A stretch of DNA of 64,000 nucleotides from Candidatus Solirubrobacter pratensis. Its GTDB lineage: Bacteria > Actinomycetota > Thermoleophilia > Solirubrobacterales > Solirubrobacteraceae. A program made the position numbers and the translations under genes. Positions 51,969 through 60,822 of this stretch are shown here, one piece after another; within the stretch, counting starts at the first letter, position 1, and each line of letters opens with the position of its first letter. The stretch is from contig NZ_AUEK01000003.1 of assembly GCF_000425945.1 (NCBI RefSeq), forward strand, positions 186,001 through 250,000, in the 5' to 3' direction. The notes under the pieces were generated by a model. The model was not told where the DNA came from. It made no database searches and was given only the letters and a program-made list of their open reading frames with translations.

Positions 51969-52988
51969 CTAGTCCTGATCGAGGGTGGCGTACTCGGGCT
52001 CTCGCGGCGACTGGTCCTCGTCGCCGGCATCCGCGGACTCCTCTTCCGCGGCGGCCCTGCGCCGTTCGCGCCGGTCCATGAGCCAGGAGATGAGGATAGA
52101 GCCTTCGAACAGCACGTACATGGGCACCATCATCAGCGTCATGGTCACCGGGTCCTGGCCGGGCAGGACCATCGCGATGATCGCGATCACGAGGACCGCG
52201 TAGCGCCGGTTCTTGGACAGCTGGCGCGTGGTGACGATTCCCACGCGCGTGAGCGCGAGGATGCCCACGGGGATCTGGAACAGCAGCCCCATGGCCGCGA
52301 GCAGCATGATCACGAACTTGTAGTACGGCTGCGCCTGGATCAGGACGTCGAACGAGTCCGTGTTGAAGTTCTGCAGGAAGCGGATCGCCGGCGGCAGGAC
52401 CATGAAGTAGCCGAACACGACGCCGCCGATGAACAGGAACGGGACCCCCAGCATGGCGGGCAGCGCGATCTGCCGTTCGCGCGGGGAGAAGGCCGGCAGG
52501 ACGAAGGCGTAGATCTGGTAGAGGATCAACGGCAGCGAGAGCAGCAGGCCCGCGTACGCCGAGACCTTCAGGGTCTCCATGAACGGCTCGCCGACGCCGA
52601 GGGTGACGGGCCGGCGGGCGCGGACCTCGGGCGCGAGCGCGGCCGCGCGGGCACCCTTGGCGGCGACGTCGTTCAGCGCGCTCTTGGTCGCGGGGTCGTC
52701 CTGGTTGAGCGCGAGCCGCCGGTACAGCACCGTCTGGCTGAGGATGTACGCCTTGACGGCCTGGTCGTAGCGGGCCGACTGGACCAGCGGATCCTGGTTC
52801 CGGTGGTCGACCGTCTGGTCCAGCGGATGGTTGAGGATCTTCAGGACGGTGTGGTTCTGCCACATGCAGAGCCCGGTCGCCGCCACGAACGCGACCAGGC
52901 TGACCACGATCCGGACGCGGAGCTCCGTCAGGTGCTCGACGAGGCTCAGCCGGTCCTCGTGGCCGACGTGACGGAGGGCTGTCGCCAT
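51969..52988 (-). CDS. tatC: Sec-independent translocase subunit TatC
   Basis: The 339-residue protein has the TatC start (LVEHLTELRVRIVVSLVAFV, with the Glu used in signal recognition) and six helices. The conserved LPLILYQIYAFVLPAFSPRE and the proline-rich loop region are present. TatC recognises twin-arginine signal peptides. The first periplasmic loop (about residues 46-136) is roughly 50 residues longer than in E. coli, with an inserted helical Asp/Gln/Arg/Ala-rich stretch. An acidic C-terminal tail follows. It is downstream of tatA. Confidence 0.95.
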   Translation of the reverse strand: MATALRHVGHEDRLSLVEHLTELRVRIVVSLVAFVAATGLCMWQNHTVLKILNHPLDQTVDHRNQDPLVQSARYDQAVKAYILSQTVLYRRLALNQDDPATKSALNDVAAKGARAAALAPEVRARRPVTLGVGEPFMETLKVSAYAGLLLSLPLILYQIYAFVLPAFSPRERQIALPAMLGVPFLFIGGVVFGYFMVLPPAIRFLQNFNTDSFDVLIQAQPYYKFVIMLLAAMGLLFQIPVGILALTRVGIVTTRQLSKNRRYAVLVIAIIAMVLPGQDPVTMTLMMVPMYVLFEGSILISWLMDRRERRRAAAEEESADAGDEDQSPREPEYATLDQD

Positions 52989-52997
52989 CCTGCGTGC

Positions 52998-53282
52998 TCA
53001 GCGGGGAGTGCGCTCGCGGACGACCTCGCCCTCGAGCGGAGCCTGCTCGCCCTCCGGGCGCCCGAGAGCGCCTTCGACCTTCCGGCGCTCGGCGCGATCC
53101 TCCGCGTCGACGTCGACGTCGTCGTCGTCGTCATGTCCGCCCTTGCCGGCGATCGAGTCCTTGAACTCGCGCATGCCGGAGCCCAGCTGCCGACCCAGCC
53201 CTGGCAGCCGCTTGGGCCCGAAGATGATGAGCACGATCACCAGCACGATGATCAGCTCAGTGGGACCGATGCTGTTGAACAC
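52998..53282 (-). CDS. tatA: Sec-independent translocase subunit TatA
   Basis: The 94-residue protein begins at GTG 53282, preceded by GGGAG. It has the single TatA helix (IGPTELIIVLVIVLIIFGPK), the Phe-Gly hinge, the amphipathic helix RLPGLGRQLGSGMREFKDSI and an acidic/basic charged tail. TatA forms the transport pore with TatC, which follows nine bases later. No separate tatB is seen. Confidence 0.94.
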   Translation of the reverse strand: MFNSIGPTELIIVLVIVLIIFGPKRLPGLGRQLGSGMREFKDSIAGKGGHDDDDDVDVDAEDRAERRKVEGALGRPEGEQAPLEGEVVRERTPR

Positions 53283-53416
53283 CGCCAACTCCCGTGGTCG
53301 TGGTTGGCCCGCGGTGGACCTAGGGACGAGGGTAGCGGTACGGGACCCGCCCAGGTGGGTCAAGTTCGTCAACACGTGGCCGATCTAAGGAGCGTCAGCC
53401 ACTCCCGGAAACGACG

Positions 53417-53833
53417 ATGAGCCTTCCCAACGACAACGGTCAGTACGTGCGCCGCGTGGTGCTGCCCTCGGGCCGCTCCATCGAGGTGGTGTACTTCGAG
53501 CCCCTTGCGATCGAGGCCGGCGTGAAGCCCACGCCGCTGCTCGACGATCTCCACATCTGCCCCGAGTGCGACCGAGACCTGGTCTACCCGGTGGAATGGC
53601 AGGAGGCGTCGGTCACGCATTGGGAGGTGCTCCTGCGCTGCCCCAACTGCGAGTGGAGCGAGCTGGGCGTGTACGACCAGGCGACCGTCGACCGCTTCGA
53701 CGAGACGCTGGACGATGGCACCGAGGCCCTCGTCCGTGACCTTCGCCGTCTCGTACAGGCGAACATGGAGGAGGAGGCGCAGCGCTTCGCCGCAGCGCTC
53801 GCGGCCGACGCGATCCTCCCCGAAGACTTCTAG
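53417..53833 (+). CDS. uncharacterised zinc-ribbon protein
   Basis: The 138-residue acidic protein has a CPEC and a CPNC pair about 28 residues apart (HICPECDRDL and LRCPNCEWSE), a classical zinc ribbon. A helical C-terminal half (VDRFDETLDDGTEALVRDLR, then EEEAQRFAAALAADAI) follows. I know no function. It lies between the divergent tatA gene and the convergent polyprenyl synthase gene. Confidence 0.82.
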   Translation: MSLPNDNGQYVRRVVLPSGRSIEVVYFEPLAIEAGVKPTPLLDDLHICPECDRDLVYPVEWQEASVTHWEVLLRCPNCEWSELGVYDQATVDRFDETLDDGTEALVRDLRRLVQANMEEEAQRFAAALAADAILPEDF

Positions 53834-53854
53834 CGAGCTCGCCGGGCCCCGCGG

Positions 53855-54820
53855 CTACGAGTACCGGTCGACGACCCCGTCGGCGACCAGCTCGAGCGCG
53901 GCCTGCTGGGTCTCCGGCAGCGCCGGCAGGTCGGCCTTCGCCTCGGCGACCATCGCCAGGGCGTCGGCGCGCGCGGCCTCCAGCGCCCCGGTCGCAGCGA
54001 TCGCGTCGCACGCCGTCTCGGCCTGCTCGGGCGTGCGGACCGCGCGCAGATCGAGTCCGCCCAGCGCCGGACTGCGCTCGCGGGCGATGATCAGCGGCAG
54101 CGTGACGGTGCCGTCGAGCAGGTCGGTGCCGCGGTGCTTGCCGGTCCGCTCGGCCGGGCCCGACACGTCGAGCACGTCGTCCAGCAGCTGGAACGCGAGC
54201 CCGATGCGACGCCCGAACTCCCCGAGCAGCTCGACGTTCCCGCCGCCGGCGAGCGCGCCGAGCCGGCACGCGGCGTCGAACAGCCGCGCCGTCTTGAGGT
54301 CGCAGCGGCGCAGGTAGCGCTCGCGCGTGGTGCCGAGGTTCCACGCGTCCTCGCGCTGCAGCAGCTCGCCCTGGACCAGCGCCGAGGACGCGTCCGAAAG
54401 CAGACGCACCGCCTCCGTCGACCCGCCGCCGGCGAGCTCCGCGAATGCGCGTGAGAACAGCAGGTCCCCGGTCGCCGTCGCGACCGCGCGGCCGCCGGCC
54501 GCCACCACGGTCGGGCGCCCGCGCCGCAGGACCGCGGCGTCGAGCACGTCGTCGTGGACGAGCGTCGCCGAGTGCACGAGCTCGACCGCGACCGCGGACC
54601 GGAGCGCGAGATCCCGGCCCGCCGGGCCGGCCGAGACGAACACCAGCAGCGGCCGCAGGCGCTTGCCGCCGGCGGCGATCGTCGCCCCCGCGTGCTCCCC
54701 GAGCACCCGCCCGTGCGACGCCGCGAGCGCCGCCAGCCGCGCCTCGAGCTCGCGCATCAGCGCCGGGACGTGTGCGCCGCCGGCCTCGACGACCGCGGCG
54801 ACGGCCTCAGCGCTCGCCAT
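53855..54820 (-). CDS. polyprenyl diphosphate synthase (menaquinone side chain)
   Basis: The 321-residue all-helical enzyme extends isoprenoid diphosphates. The first Asp-rich motif is in HSATLVHDDVLDAAVLRRGR and the second is FQLLDDVLDVSG; GGKRLRPLLV is also typical. In the first motif the pattern is DDVLD (DDxxD), as in long-chain trans-prenyl synthases. MenG follows 28 bases before on the same strand, so it very likely makes the menaquinone tail. Confidence 0.9.
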   Translation of the reverse strand: MASAEAVAAVVEAGGAHVPALMRELEARLAALAASHGRVLGEHAGATIAAGGKRLRPLLVFVSAGPAGRDLALRSAVAVELVHSATLVHDDVLDAAVLRRGRPTVVAAGGRAVATATGDLLFSRAFAELAGGGSTEAVRLLSDASSALVQGELLQREDAWNLGTTRERYLRRCDLKTARLFDAACRLGALAGGGNVELLGEFGRRIGLAFQLLDDVLDVSGPAERTGKHRGTDLLDGTVTLPLIIARERSPALGGLDLRAVRTPEQAETACDAIAATGALEAARADALAMVAEAKADLPALPETQQAALELVADGVVDRYS

Positions 54821-54847
54821 CCGCCCGCACCCTGTTGCGACTCGAGC

Positions 54848-55558
54848 TCACCCGCGAGGAGGTCCTTCGCCGCCGGGCGATGCGACCCGGCCGTGGTGGA
54901 TGGCGATGATCCCGCCGGCAGTGAGGATCCACCCGACCTGGTCGCAGCCGGCGGCGGCGAGCGCCGCGGCGAGCGGCTCGGGTCCCGGGAAGCGCTTCAC
55001 GGAGCTCGGCAGGTACGTGTAGGCCTCGTCGAAGCGGCCCAGCAGCGGCACGATGCGATCGAACCAGAGCGAGAAGAAGGTCGACAGCGGCGGCCTGACC
55101 GGAGTGGTGATCTCGAGGATCACGACGCGCCCGCCCGGGCGCACCACGCGCGCCATCTCACCCAGCCCGCGCGCGAGGTCGCTGAAGTTACGCGCGCCGA
55201 AGCCGACCGTGGCCGCGTCGAAGGCGTCGTCCGGGTACGGCAGCGCGAGCGCGTCCGCCTGCTCCCAGCGCAGGCCGGGCGCCTTCGCGCGCGCCTTCGC
55301 CAGCATGCCCTCCGAGAAGTCCGAGCCGACGACGTCGGCGCCGCGGCGGGAGAGCGCGATCGCTAGGTCGCCCGTGCCGGTCGCCACGTCCAGCGCCCGC
55401 GAGCCGGGCCCGACCTGCGCCAGGTCGACGGCCCGCTCGCGCCACTGGTGGTGCAGCCCCGCCGTCATGACCGTGTTCATGACGTCGTAGACGCCGGCGA
55501 TGCGATCGAACATCGCCCGCACGGAGTCGGCGGGAAGCGTGCCGGACCGGGCCGCCAC
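54848..55558 (-). CDS. menG: demethylmenaquinone methyltransferase
   Basis: The 236-residue SAM-dependent enzyme has the UbiE/MenG signature: VRAMFDRIAGVYDVMNTVMT, SAM-binding ALDVATGTGDLAIAL, QADALALPYPDDAFDAATVG, FGARNFSDLARGLGEMARVV and the C-terminal PSSVKRFPGPEPLAAAL. It methylates demethylmenaquinone in the last step of menaquinone synthesis. It lies between qcr genes and the polyprenyl synthase, fitting a respiratory quinone cluster. Confidence 0.94.
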   Translation of the reverse strand: MAARSGTLPADSVRAMFDRIAGVYDVMNTVMTAGLHHQWRERAVDLAQVGPGSRALDVATGTGDLAIALSRRGADVVGSDFSEGMLAKARAKAPGLRWEQADALALPYPDDAFDAATVGFGARNFSDLARGLGEMARVVRPGGRVVILEITTPVRPPLSTFFSLWFDRIVPLLGRFDEAYTYLPSSVKRFPGPEPLAAALAAAGCDQVGWILTAGGIIAIHHGRVASPGGEGPPRG

Positions 55559-55564
55559 CGCGGG

Positions 55565-56326
55565 TTACTTCGCCGACTCGGGGTTGCTCGAGCCGGTGCT
55601 CTGGACGCCGCGCTCGGGCGTTCCGCTCTTGAGCGACGCGAGGAAGTTCACCAGCGCGGTCTTCTTGTCCGCGGGCATGCCGGCGAAGGACGGCATCGGC
55701 GCCGTCGGGTTCTCGAGCGTCCGCCGGATCGCGCCGCGGTCCAGCTTGTCGCCGATGTCCGTCAGGTGCGGACCGGGTCCGTCGTTGCCGTTCTCGCCGA
55801 TCTTGTGGCAGGCCAGGCAGCCCGACTGCGCCGCGACCTCCTTACCCGCCTCGAACTGCGGCTGGACCGCCATGTCGATCGAGTTCGGCGAGCCCGCCGC
55901 CGCGCCCAGGTACGTGAGGTAGCCCATGGCGCAGATGACGAAGATGCCCGTCAGCGTCGCGATCGGACGGCGCTCAGGCCGCCGCTCCGGACCGCGGTCG
56001 ATGAACGGCAGCGCGATCAGGAGGATCAGGCAGACCGTCGGGATGCCGATCGTCGCGACCGGGACGAGCACGGCCGGCTTGATCACGCGCAGCAGCTCGA
56101 AGAGGAAGAAGAAGTACCACTCCGGGCGCGGCACGTAGGTGGTCGTCGTCGGGTCGGCCTTCGGGCCGAGCTCGGCGCCGAGGACGATCGACAACGTGAT
56201 GATGATCGCCATCACGATCACGGCCATGACCGAGTCCTTGGCGACCGCGTAGGGGAAGAACGGCTTCCCCTTGGTCTTCAGGATCGCGTACTCGCGGAGG
56301 TACGTCTCCTTCTCGCGCTGGTTCAT
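55565..56326 (-). CDS. qcrC: QcrC-like subunit: cytochrome b C-terminal part fused to cytochrome c
   Basis: The 253-residue protein starts with a subunit-IV-like membrane region: FFPYAVAKDSVMAVIVMAII, VPRPEWYFFFLFELLRVIKP and three helices. It ends with a monohaem cytochrome c domain: SGCLACHKIGENGNDGPGPH and the Met ligand in APMPSFAGMP. This is the Bacillus QcrC layout, not the dihaem QcrC of Mycobacterium. It starts directly after qcrB. Confidence 0.9.
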   Translation of the reverse strand: MNQREKETYLREYAILKTKGKPFFPYAVAKDSVMAVIVMAIIITLSIVLGAELGPKADPTTTTYVPRPEWYFFFLFELLRVIKPAVLVPVATIGIPTVCLILLIALPFIDRGPERRPERRPIATLTGIFVICAMGYLTYLGAAAGSPNSIDMAVQPQFEAGKEVAAQSGCLACHKIGENGNDGPGPHLTDIGDKLDRGAIRRTLENPTAPMPSFAGMPADKKTALVNFLASLKSGTPERGVQSTGSSNPESAK

Positions 56327-57127
56327 CTAGACGCGCTCTTCCACGAGCTTCTCGTCAGGCTCGGCCTTCAGCCACGGCGGCGCGGTCGTGCCCAGCTTGG
56401 CGACCAGGTACAGGTGGGCGCCGATCATCGCGGCGATCGCGCCCGGCACGACGAGCATGTGGATGGCGTAGAACCTCGACAAGGTGGTTGCCCCGAACTC
56501 CGCCCCTCCTCGAAGGGCGTCCGAGAGGAACGGGCCGACCACCGGGCCGGTGCCGTTGATGTTCGCGGCCACGATCGTCGCCCAGTAGGAGCGCTGGTCG
56601 AACGGCAGCAGGTAGCCCGTCAGCGACATCACGAAGGTCAGCACGACGAGCACGACGCCGATGATCCAGTTCAGCTCGCGCGGGTACTTGTACGCGCCGA
56701 AGAAGAACGTCCTGCCCATGTGCAGGAAGATCAGGATCACCATCACCGACGAGCCCCACTTGTGCATCCCGCGCACGAACTCCCCGAGGAAGACGTCGTT
56801 GGTGATGTGGCGCGCGGACTCGTACGCCTGCGTGGGCGACGGCGTGTAGAACATCGCCAGCACCACGCCGGTGACGGCCTGCGAGAGGAAGGCGAACATC
56901 GTCGCCGACCCCAGCGTGTAGAACCAGTTCGTCCCCTTCGGGACCTTGCGGAACAGCAGCCAGCGCAGGCCGCCGGAGAGCGAAGTGCGCTCGTCGACCC
57001 AGTCGGCGGCGCTGATCCCGACGTCCTTGACCTGCTCGAGCGGCTTGACCTTCTCGGTCTCGCCCGGACGGGGCGGCGTGTCCTGGAACGACTTCGGGAT
57101 CGGCGGGAGCGGAAGCTTGAGTTTCAT
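56327..57127 (-). CDS. qcrB: QcrB-like cytochrome b (b6-type)
   Basis: The 266-residue protein has four helices with paired haem-b His ligands: RGMHKWGSSVMVILIFLHMG and FYAIHMLVVPGAIAAMIGAH. It also has the Qo-region GYLLPFDQRSYWATIV. Its length is that of cytochrome b6, with the rest of cytochrome b in QcrC. The Cys that binds haem cn in b6f and Bacillus complexes is not found in the corresponding segment (NWFYTLGSATMFAFLSQAVT). It oxidises menaquinol with the Rieske protein. Confidence 0.9.
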   Translation of the reverse strand: MKLKLPLPPIPKSFQDTPPRPGETEKVKPLEQVKDVGISAADWVDERTSLSGGLRWLLFRKVPKGTNWFYTLGSATMFAFLSQAVTGVVLAMFYTPSPTQAYESARHITNDVFLGEFVRGMHKWGSSVMVILIFLHMGRTFFFGAYKYPRELNWIIGVVLVVLTFVMSLTGYLLPFDQRSYWATIVAANINGTGPVVGPFLSDALRGGAEFGATTLSRFYAIHMLVVPGAIAAMIGAHLYLVAKLGTTAPPWLKAEPDEKLVEERV

Positions 57128-57132
57128 CGTCT

Positions 57133-57804
57133 CTACTGCTTCGGAGTCGAGAAGCGGCCGGGGTACACGTACTGGCTGAGGCCGTCGAGCCCCTGGCCCG
57201 GGTCGCGGTAGCTCGGGAAGCGCTTGAACTCGGAGTTGACCGAGTAGCGCGGCCCGACCTCGACCTGGCCGTTGCGCACGCGGGTGTAGAAGTGGTCGAG
57301 CGGGCGCACCGGCGGGCCGCCGGTCACCTCGCCCTTGAAGCCGTAGACGCCGCCGTGGCAGGGGCAGATGAAGCGCGAGGCGGCCTGCGTCCAGCGCACC
57401 GGGCAGCCCAGGTGCATGCACCGGTTCGAGATCGCGATGAAGGGCTGGACGCCGGCGTCCTTCGGATCGTCGTCCGCGTTGCGTGCGCGCATGTAGACGG
57501 TGGTCTTGCCGACCTCGCCGATGCCCTCGACCGTCGTGATCACGCGCGGGAGGTAGTTGTCGTTCGGGAAGTCGCCGGGCGCGCCGACCGCCTCCCAGCG
57601 CACCGGCGGGCGCTCGAACACGGCCGATCCGATCGCGAAGCCGAGCGCCGGCAGCGCGAAGGCGGACGCCGCGACGGCGCCGGCGCCGTGCACGGTCAGC
57701 GTCATCAGCCGGCGGCGGGTGACGGTCTCGCCCTCGAACGCGCCGGGGATGCTGCGGTCGGCGGTGTACTTGGACGGAGGCTGCTTTCGGGGGGAGTCAG
57801 GCAC
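57133..57804 (-). CDS. qcrA: Rieske iron-sulfur protein of the menaquinol:cytochrome c reductase
   Basis: The 223-residue protein has a basic N-terminus with RRR, a membrane anchor (GAGAVAASAFALPALGFAIG) and a Rieske domain. CMHLGCP and CPCHGGVYGF are the two Cys/His pairs for the 2Fe-2S cluster. The N-terminal SRRR-like arrangement (TRRRLMTL) is compatible with Tat export. GTG 57804 is chosen because a longer frame would overlap the upstream gene. qcrA-qcrB-qcrC are tightly spaced. Confidence 0.92.
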   Translation of the reverse strand: MPDSPRKQPPSKYTADRSIPGAFEGETVTRRRLMTLTVHGAGAVAASAFALPALGFAIGSAVFERPPVRWEAVGAPGDFPNDNYLPRVITTVEGIGEVGKTTVYMRARNADDDPKDAGVQPFIAISNRCMHLGCPVRWTQAASRFICPCHGGVYGFKGEVTGGPPVRPLDHFYTRVRNGQVEVGPRYSVNSEFKRFPSYRDPGQGLDGLSQYVYPGRFSTPKQ

Positions 57805-57838
57805 GAACAGTTGTTCCGGTCGGGAAGGGGGACGAACT

Positions 57839-58228
57839 CTATCGCCCGTCGCCCAAAGCGGCAGCGCCGGCATCCCAGATGGCGTCGGCGCGCGCCGGTT
57901 CTCCTTCGGCGTGTACTTGGGCGGACAGCGAGATCAGATCGGCGAGGCGACCGACGGCGGCGAGGTCGCCGAGCGCCGCGAGACGCTCGAGGCCGAGCGC
58001 GTAGAGGCGGTCGCCGGCGAGCAGCGCCAGGTCGGGATCTCCGGGGCGGACGACGCGCCCCTCGGCGTAGTGCTGGAGGTAGCCCTCGCGGATCGCCTCG
58101 ACGATCAGCGCGAGCCGCGGGCCGGCGGCGTCGCCGTAGGGCGTCGCACCGTCGCCGTCGACCACGGTGGCGGCGAGAAGGCCGCCTTCTTCGCGGAGCG
58201 CGGCGGCGAGTTCAGTAAGCGCGCTCAT
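57839..58228 (-). CDS. uncharacterised helical protein upstream of the qcr genes
   Basis: The 129-residue Ala/Leu/Asp/Gly-rich protein is all-helical in appearance, with no signal peptide or membrane segment (ALIVEAIREGYLQHYAEGRV, LGLERLAALGDLAAVGRLAD). No family is recognised. It lies 34 bases upstream of qcrA and is probably co-transcribed. It could be an accessory or assembly factor, but that is a guess from position only. Confidence 0.68.
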   Translation of the reverse strand: MSALTELAAALREEGGLLAATVVDGDGATPYGDAAGPRLALIVEAIREGYLQHYAEGRVVRPGDPDLALLAGDRLYALGLERLAALGDLAAVGRLADLISLSAQVHAEGEPARADAIWDAGAAALGDGR

Positions 58229-58288
58229 CGCGAAGCTCCCGGCTGATGCGCAGGCCGAGTCCTCACGCGGCTCATGGCGAAGCTCCGG

Positions 58289-58346
58289 GGGAGTTTCGCC
58301 CTCCGGGCGAACACTCCCACCTGATGCGAGGCCGCAGGCCGAGTCA

Positions 58347-58350
<4 letters not shown>
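58289..58350. repeat. composite palindromic repeat, copy 1
   Basis: A GGGAGT...ACTCCC hairpin with internal TCGCCC/GGGCGA (58289-58318) is followed by a second palindrome CTGATG...CATCAG with GGCC-GCA-GGCC core (58321-58350). It covers the hemL stop codon and most of the gap to the next gene. A partial tandem duplication of the TCATNGCGAAGCTCC segment lies at 58225-58289. Confidence 0.7.
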
Positions 58351-59633
<1,283 letters not shown>

Positions 59634-59651
59634 GTCATCCCCCGCACCCGC

Positions 59652-59714
59652 GGGAGTCTCGCCCTCCGGGCGAACACTCCCACGTGAAGCGAGCCCGCAG
59701 GGCGAGCCTTCACG
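59652..59714. repeat. composite palindromic repeat, copy 2
   Basis: The same two-hairpin design: GGGAGT...ACTCCC (59652-59681), then CGTGAA...TTCACG with core GCCC-GCA-GGGC (59683-59714). It overlaps the stop codon of the AhbAB gene and reaches to 19 bases before the hemL start. Confidence 0.7.
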
Positions 59715-60822
59715 CGTGCTCCTCCTCCCAACGCCGGAAGGCGTCGGTGAAATAGAGCATCCGGACCTTCTTGAACTCGGTGCTCGAGTAGAGCGTGGAG
59801 CGCTCGGTGATCCCGGTCGCCTCGGCGATCGAGTCCAGCACCGCGTCGCACTCCTCCTTGGAGCGGCCGTGCGCCATCGTGAAGACCGAGTACGGCCAGT
59901 CGGCGTACGTCGGGCGCTGGTAGCAGTGCGAGATCCCGCGGAAGGCGGCCATCCGCTTGCCGGTGTCCAGGATGTCCTCCGGCGGCACGACCCACACGCC
60001 CATGCCGTTGGCGGAGAAGCCCGCGCGGCGGTGATAGAGGATCGCCGCGACGCGCCGCAGCCCCCCGCGCTCACGCAGTGACTCGAGCCGCGCGAGCACC
60101 TCGCTCACCGGCACGCCCAGCGCCTCGGCGGCGGGCGTGTAGGCGTCCGAGCGGACCGCCATCGGGCCCTGGGTGGCGCGGATCACCGCGATGTCGTCCT
60201 CGGAGAGCGCGATCGGGTCGAGCTCCATCGGCTCGACCGCCTCGCCGGCCGCCGACAACGCGTCGGTCCCGCCCTCCATCTCGAGGTCCATGCGGATCTT
60301 GAAGAGCTTCAGCGTCGGCAACTGGCGGATCGACTCGGCGCCGGTCTTGGCCGCCATCACGTCGAGCGTGCCCTGCAGGCCGAGCTTGGAGTCCGGCTCG
60401 ACGGCGAGCGTGAACCACAGGTTGAAGTCGTGGTTGCGCAGGTAGTTGTGCGTGACGCCCGGATGCGAGTTGATGAACTGCGCCGCCCGGTGCGGGTGCT
60501 CCGCGTCGACCTTGGCGGCGACGAGCATCGAGGAGTAGCCGAGCGCGCGCGTGTCGAAGATCGGGGTGACCTCTCTGATGATGCGCTTGTCGAGCAGCCG
60601 TTGGACGCGTGTCATGACGTCGTCCTCGGAGATCGCCGCCAGCTGCGCGACGTGCGCGAACGGGCGCTCCGTGAGGGCGAAGCTGCCCTGCATCAGGTTC
60701 AGCAGCTTCTTGTCGGTCTCGTCCAGCGGGACGGCGGCGCCGTCGCGCCGCGAACGGACCTTTTCGCGTGCTGGGGGTGCCTGCGCGGCGGACGCTCCGA
60801 CGCGGGCCCCCGTGGGATTCAT
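59710..60822 (-). CDS. ahbAB: siroheme decarboxylase, AhbA-AhbB fusion (two Lrp/AsnC-like halves)
   Basis: The 370-residue protein has two tandem halves, each with a winged helix and an AsnC-type domain. The first carries HNYLRNHDFNLWFTLAVEP, the second HCYQRPTYADWPYSVFTMAHG; these His/Arg/Tyr-containing signatures mark AhbA and AhbB. In known systems they form a heterodimer that decarboxylates siroheme to didecarboxysiroheme, towards haem or haem d1. The fusion replaces the heterodimer. ATG 60822 overlaps the hemB stop (ATGA). Confidence 0.85.
   Translation of the reverse strand: MNPTGARVGASAAQAPPAREKVRSRRDGAAVPLDETDKKLLNLMQGSFALTERPFAHVAQLAAISEDDVMTRVQRLLDKRIIREVTPIFDTRALGYSSMLVAAKVDAEHPHRAAQFINSHPGVTHNYLRNHDFNLWFTLAVEPDSKLGLQGTLDVMAAKTGAESIRQLPTLKLFKIRMDLEMEGGTDALSAAGEAVEPMELDPIALSEDDIAVIRATQGPMAVRSDAYTPAAEALGVPVSEVLARLESLRERGGLRRVAAILYHRRAGFSANGMGVWVVPPEDILDTGKRMAAFRGISHCYQRPTYADWPYSVFTMAHGRSKEECDAVLDSIAEATGITERSTLYSSTEFKKVRMLYFTDAFRRWEEEHA

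Noticed and set aside
53041-53070. Sequence resembling the core of the palindromic repeat (CGCCCTCCGGGCG)
   Set aside because: It is a partial match inside the tatA coding region and lacks the GGGAGT/ACTCCC arms.
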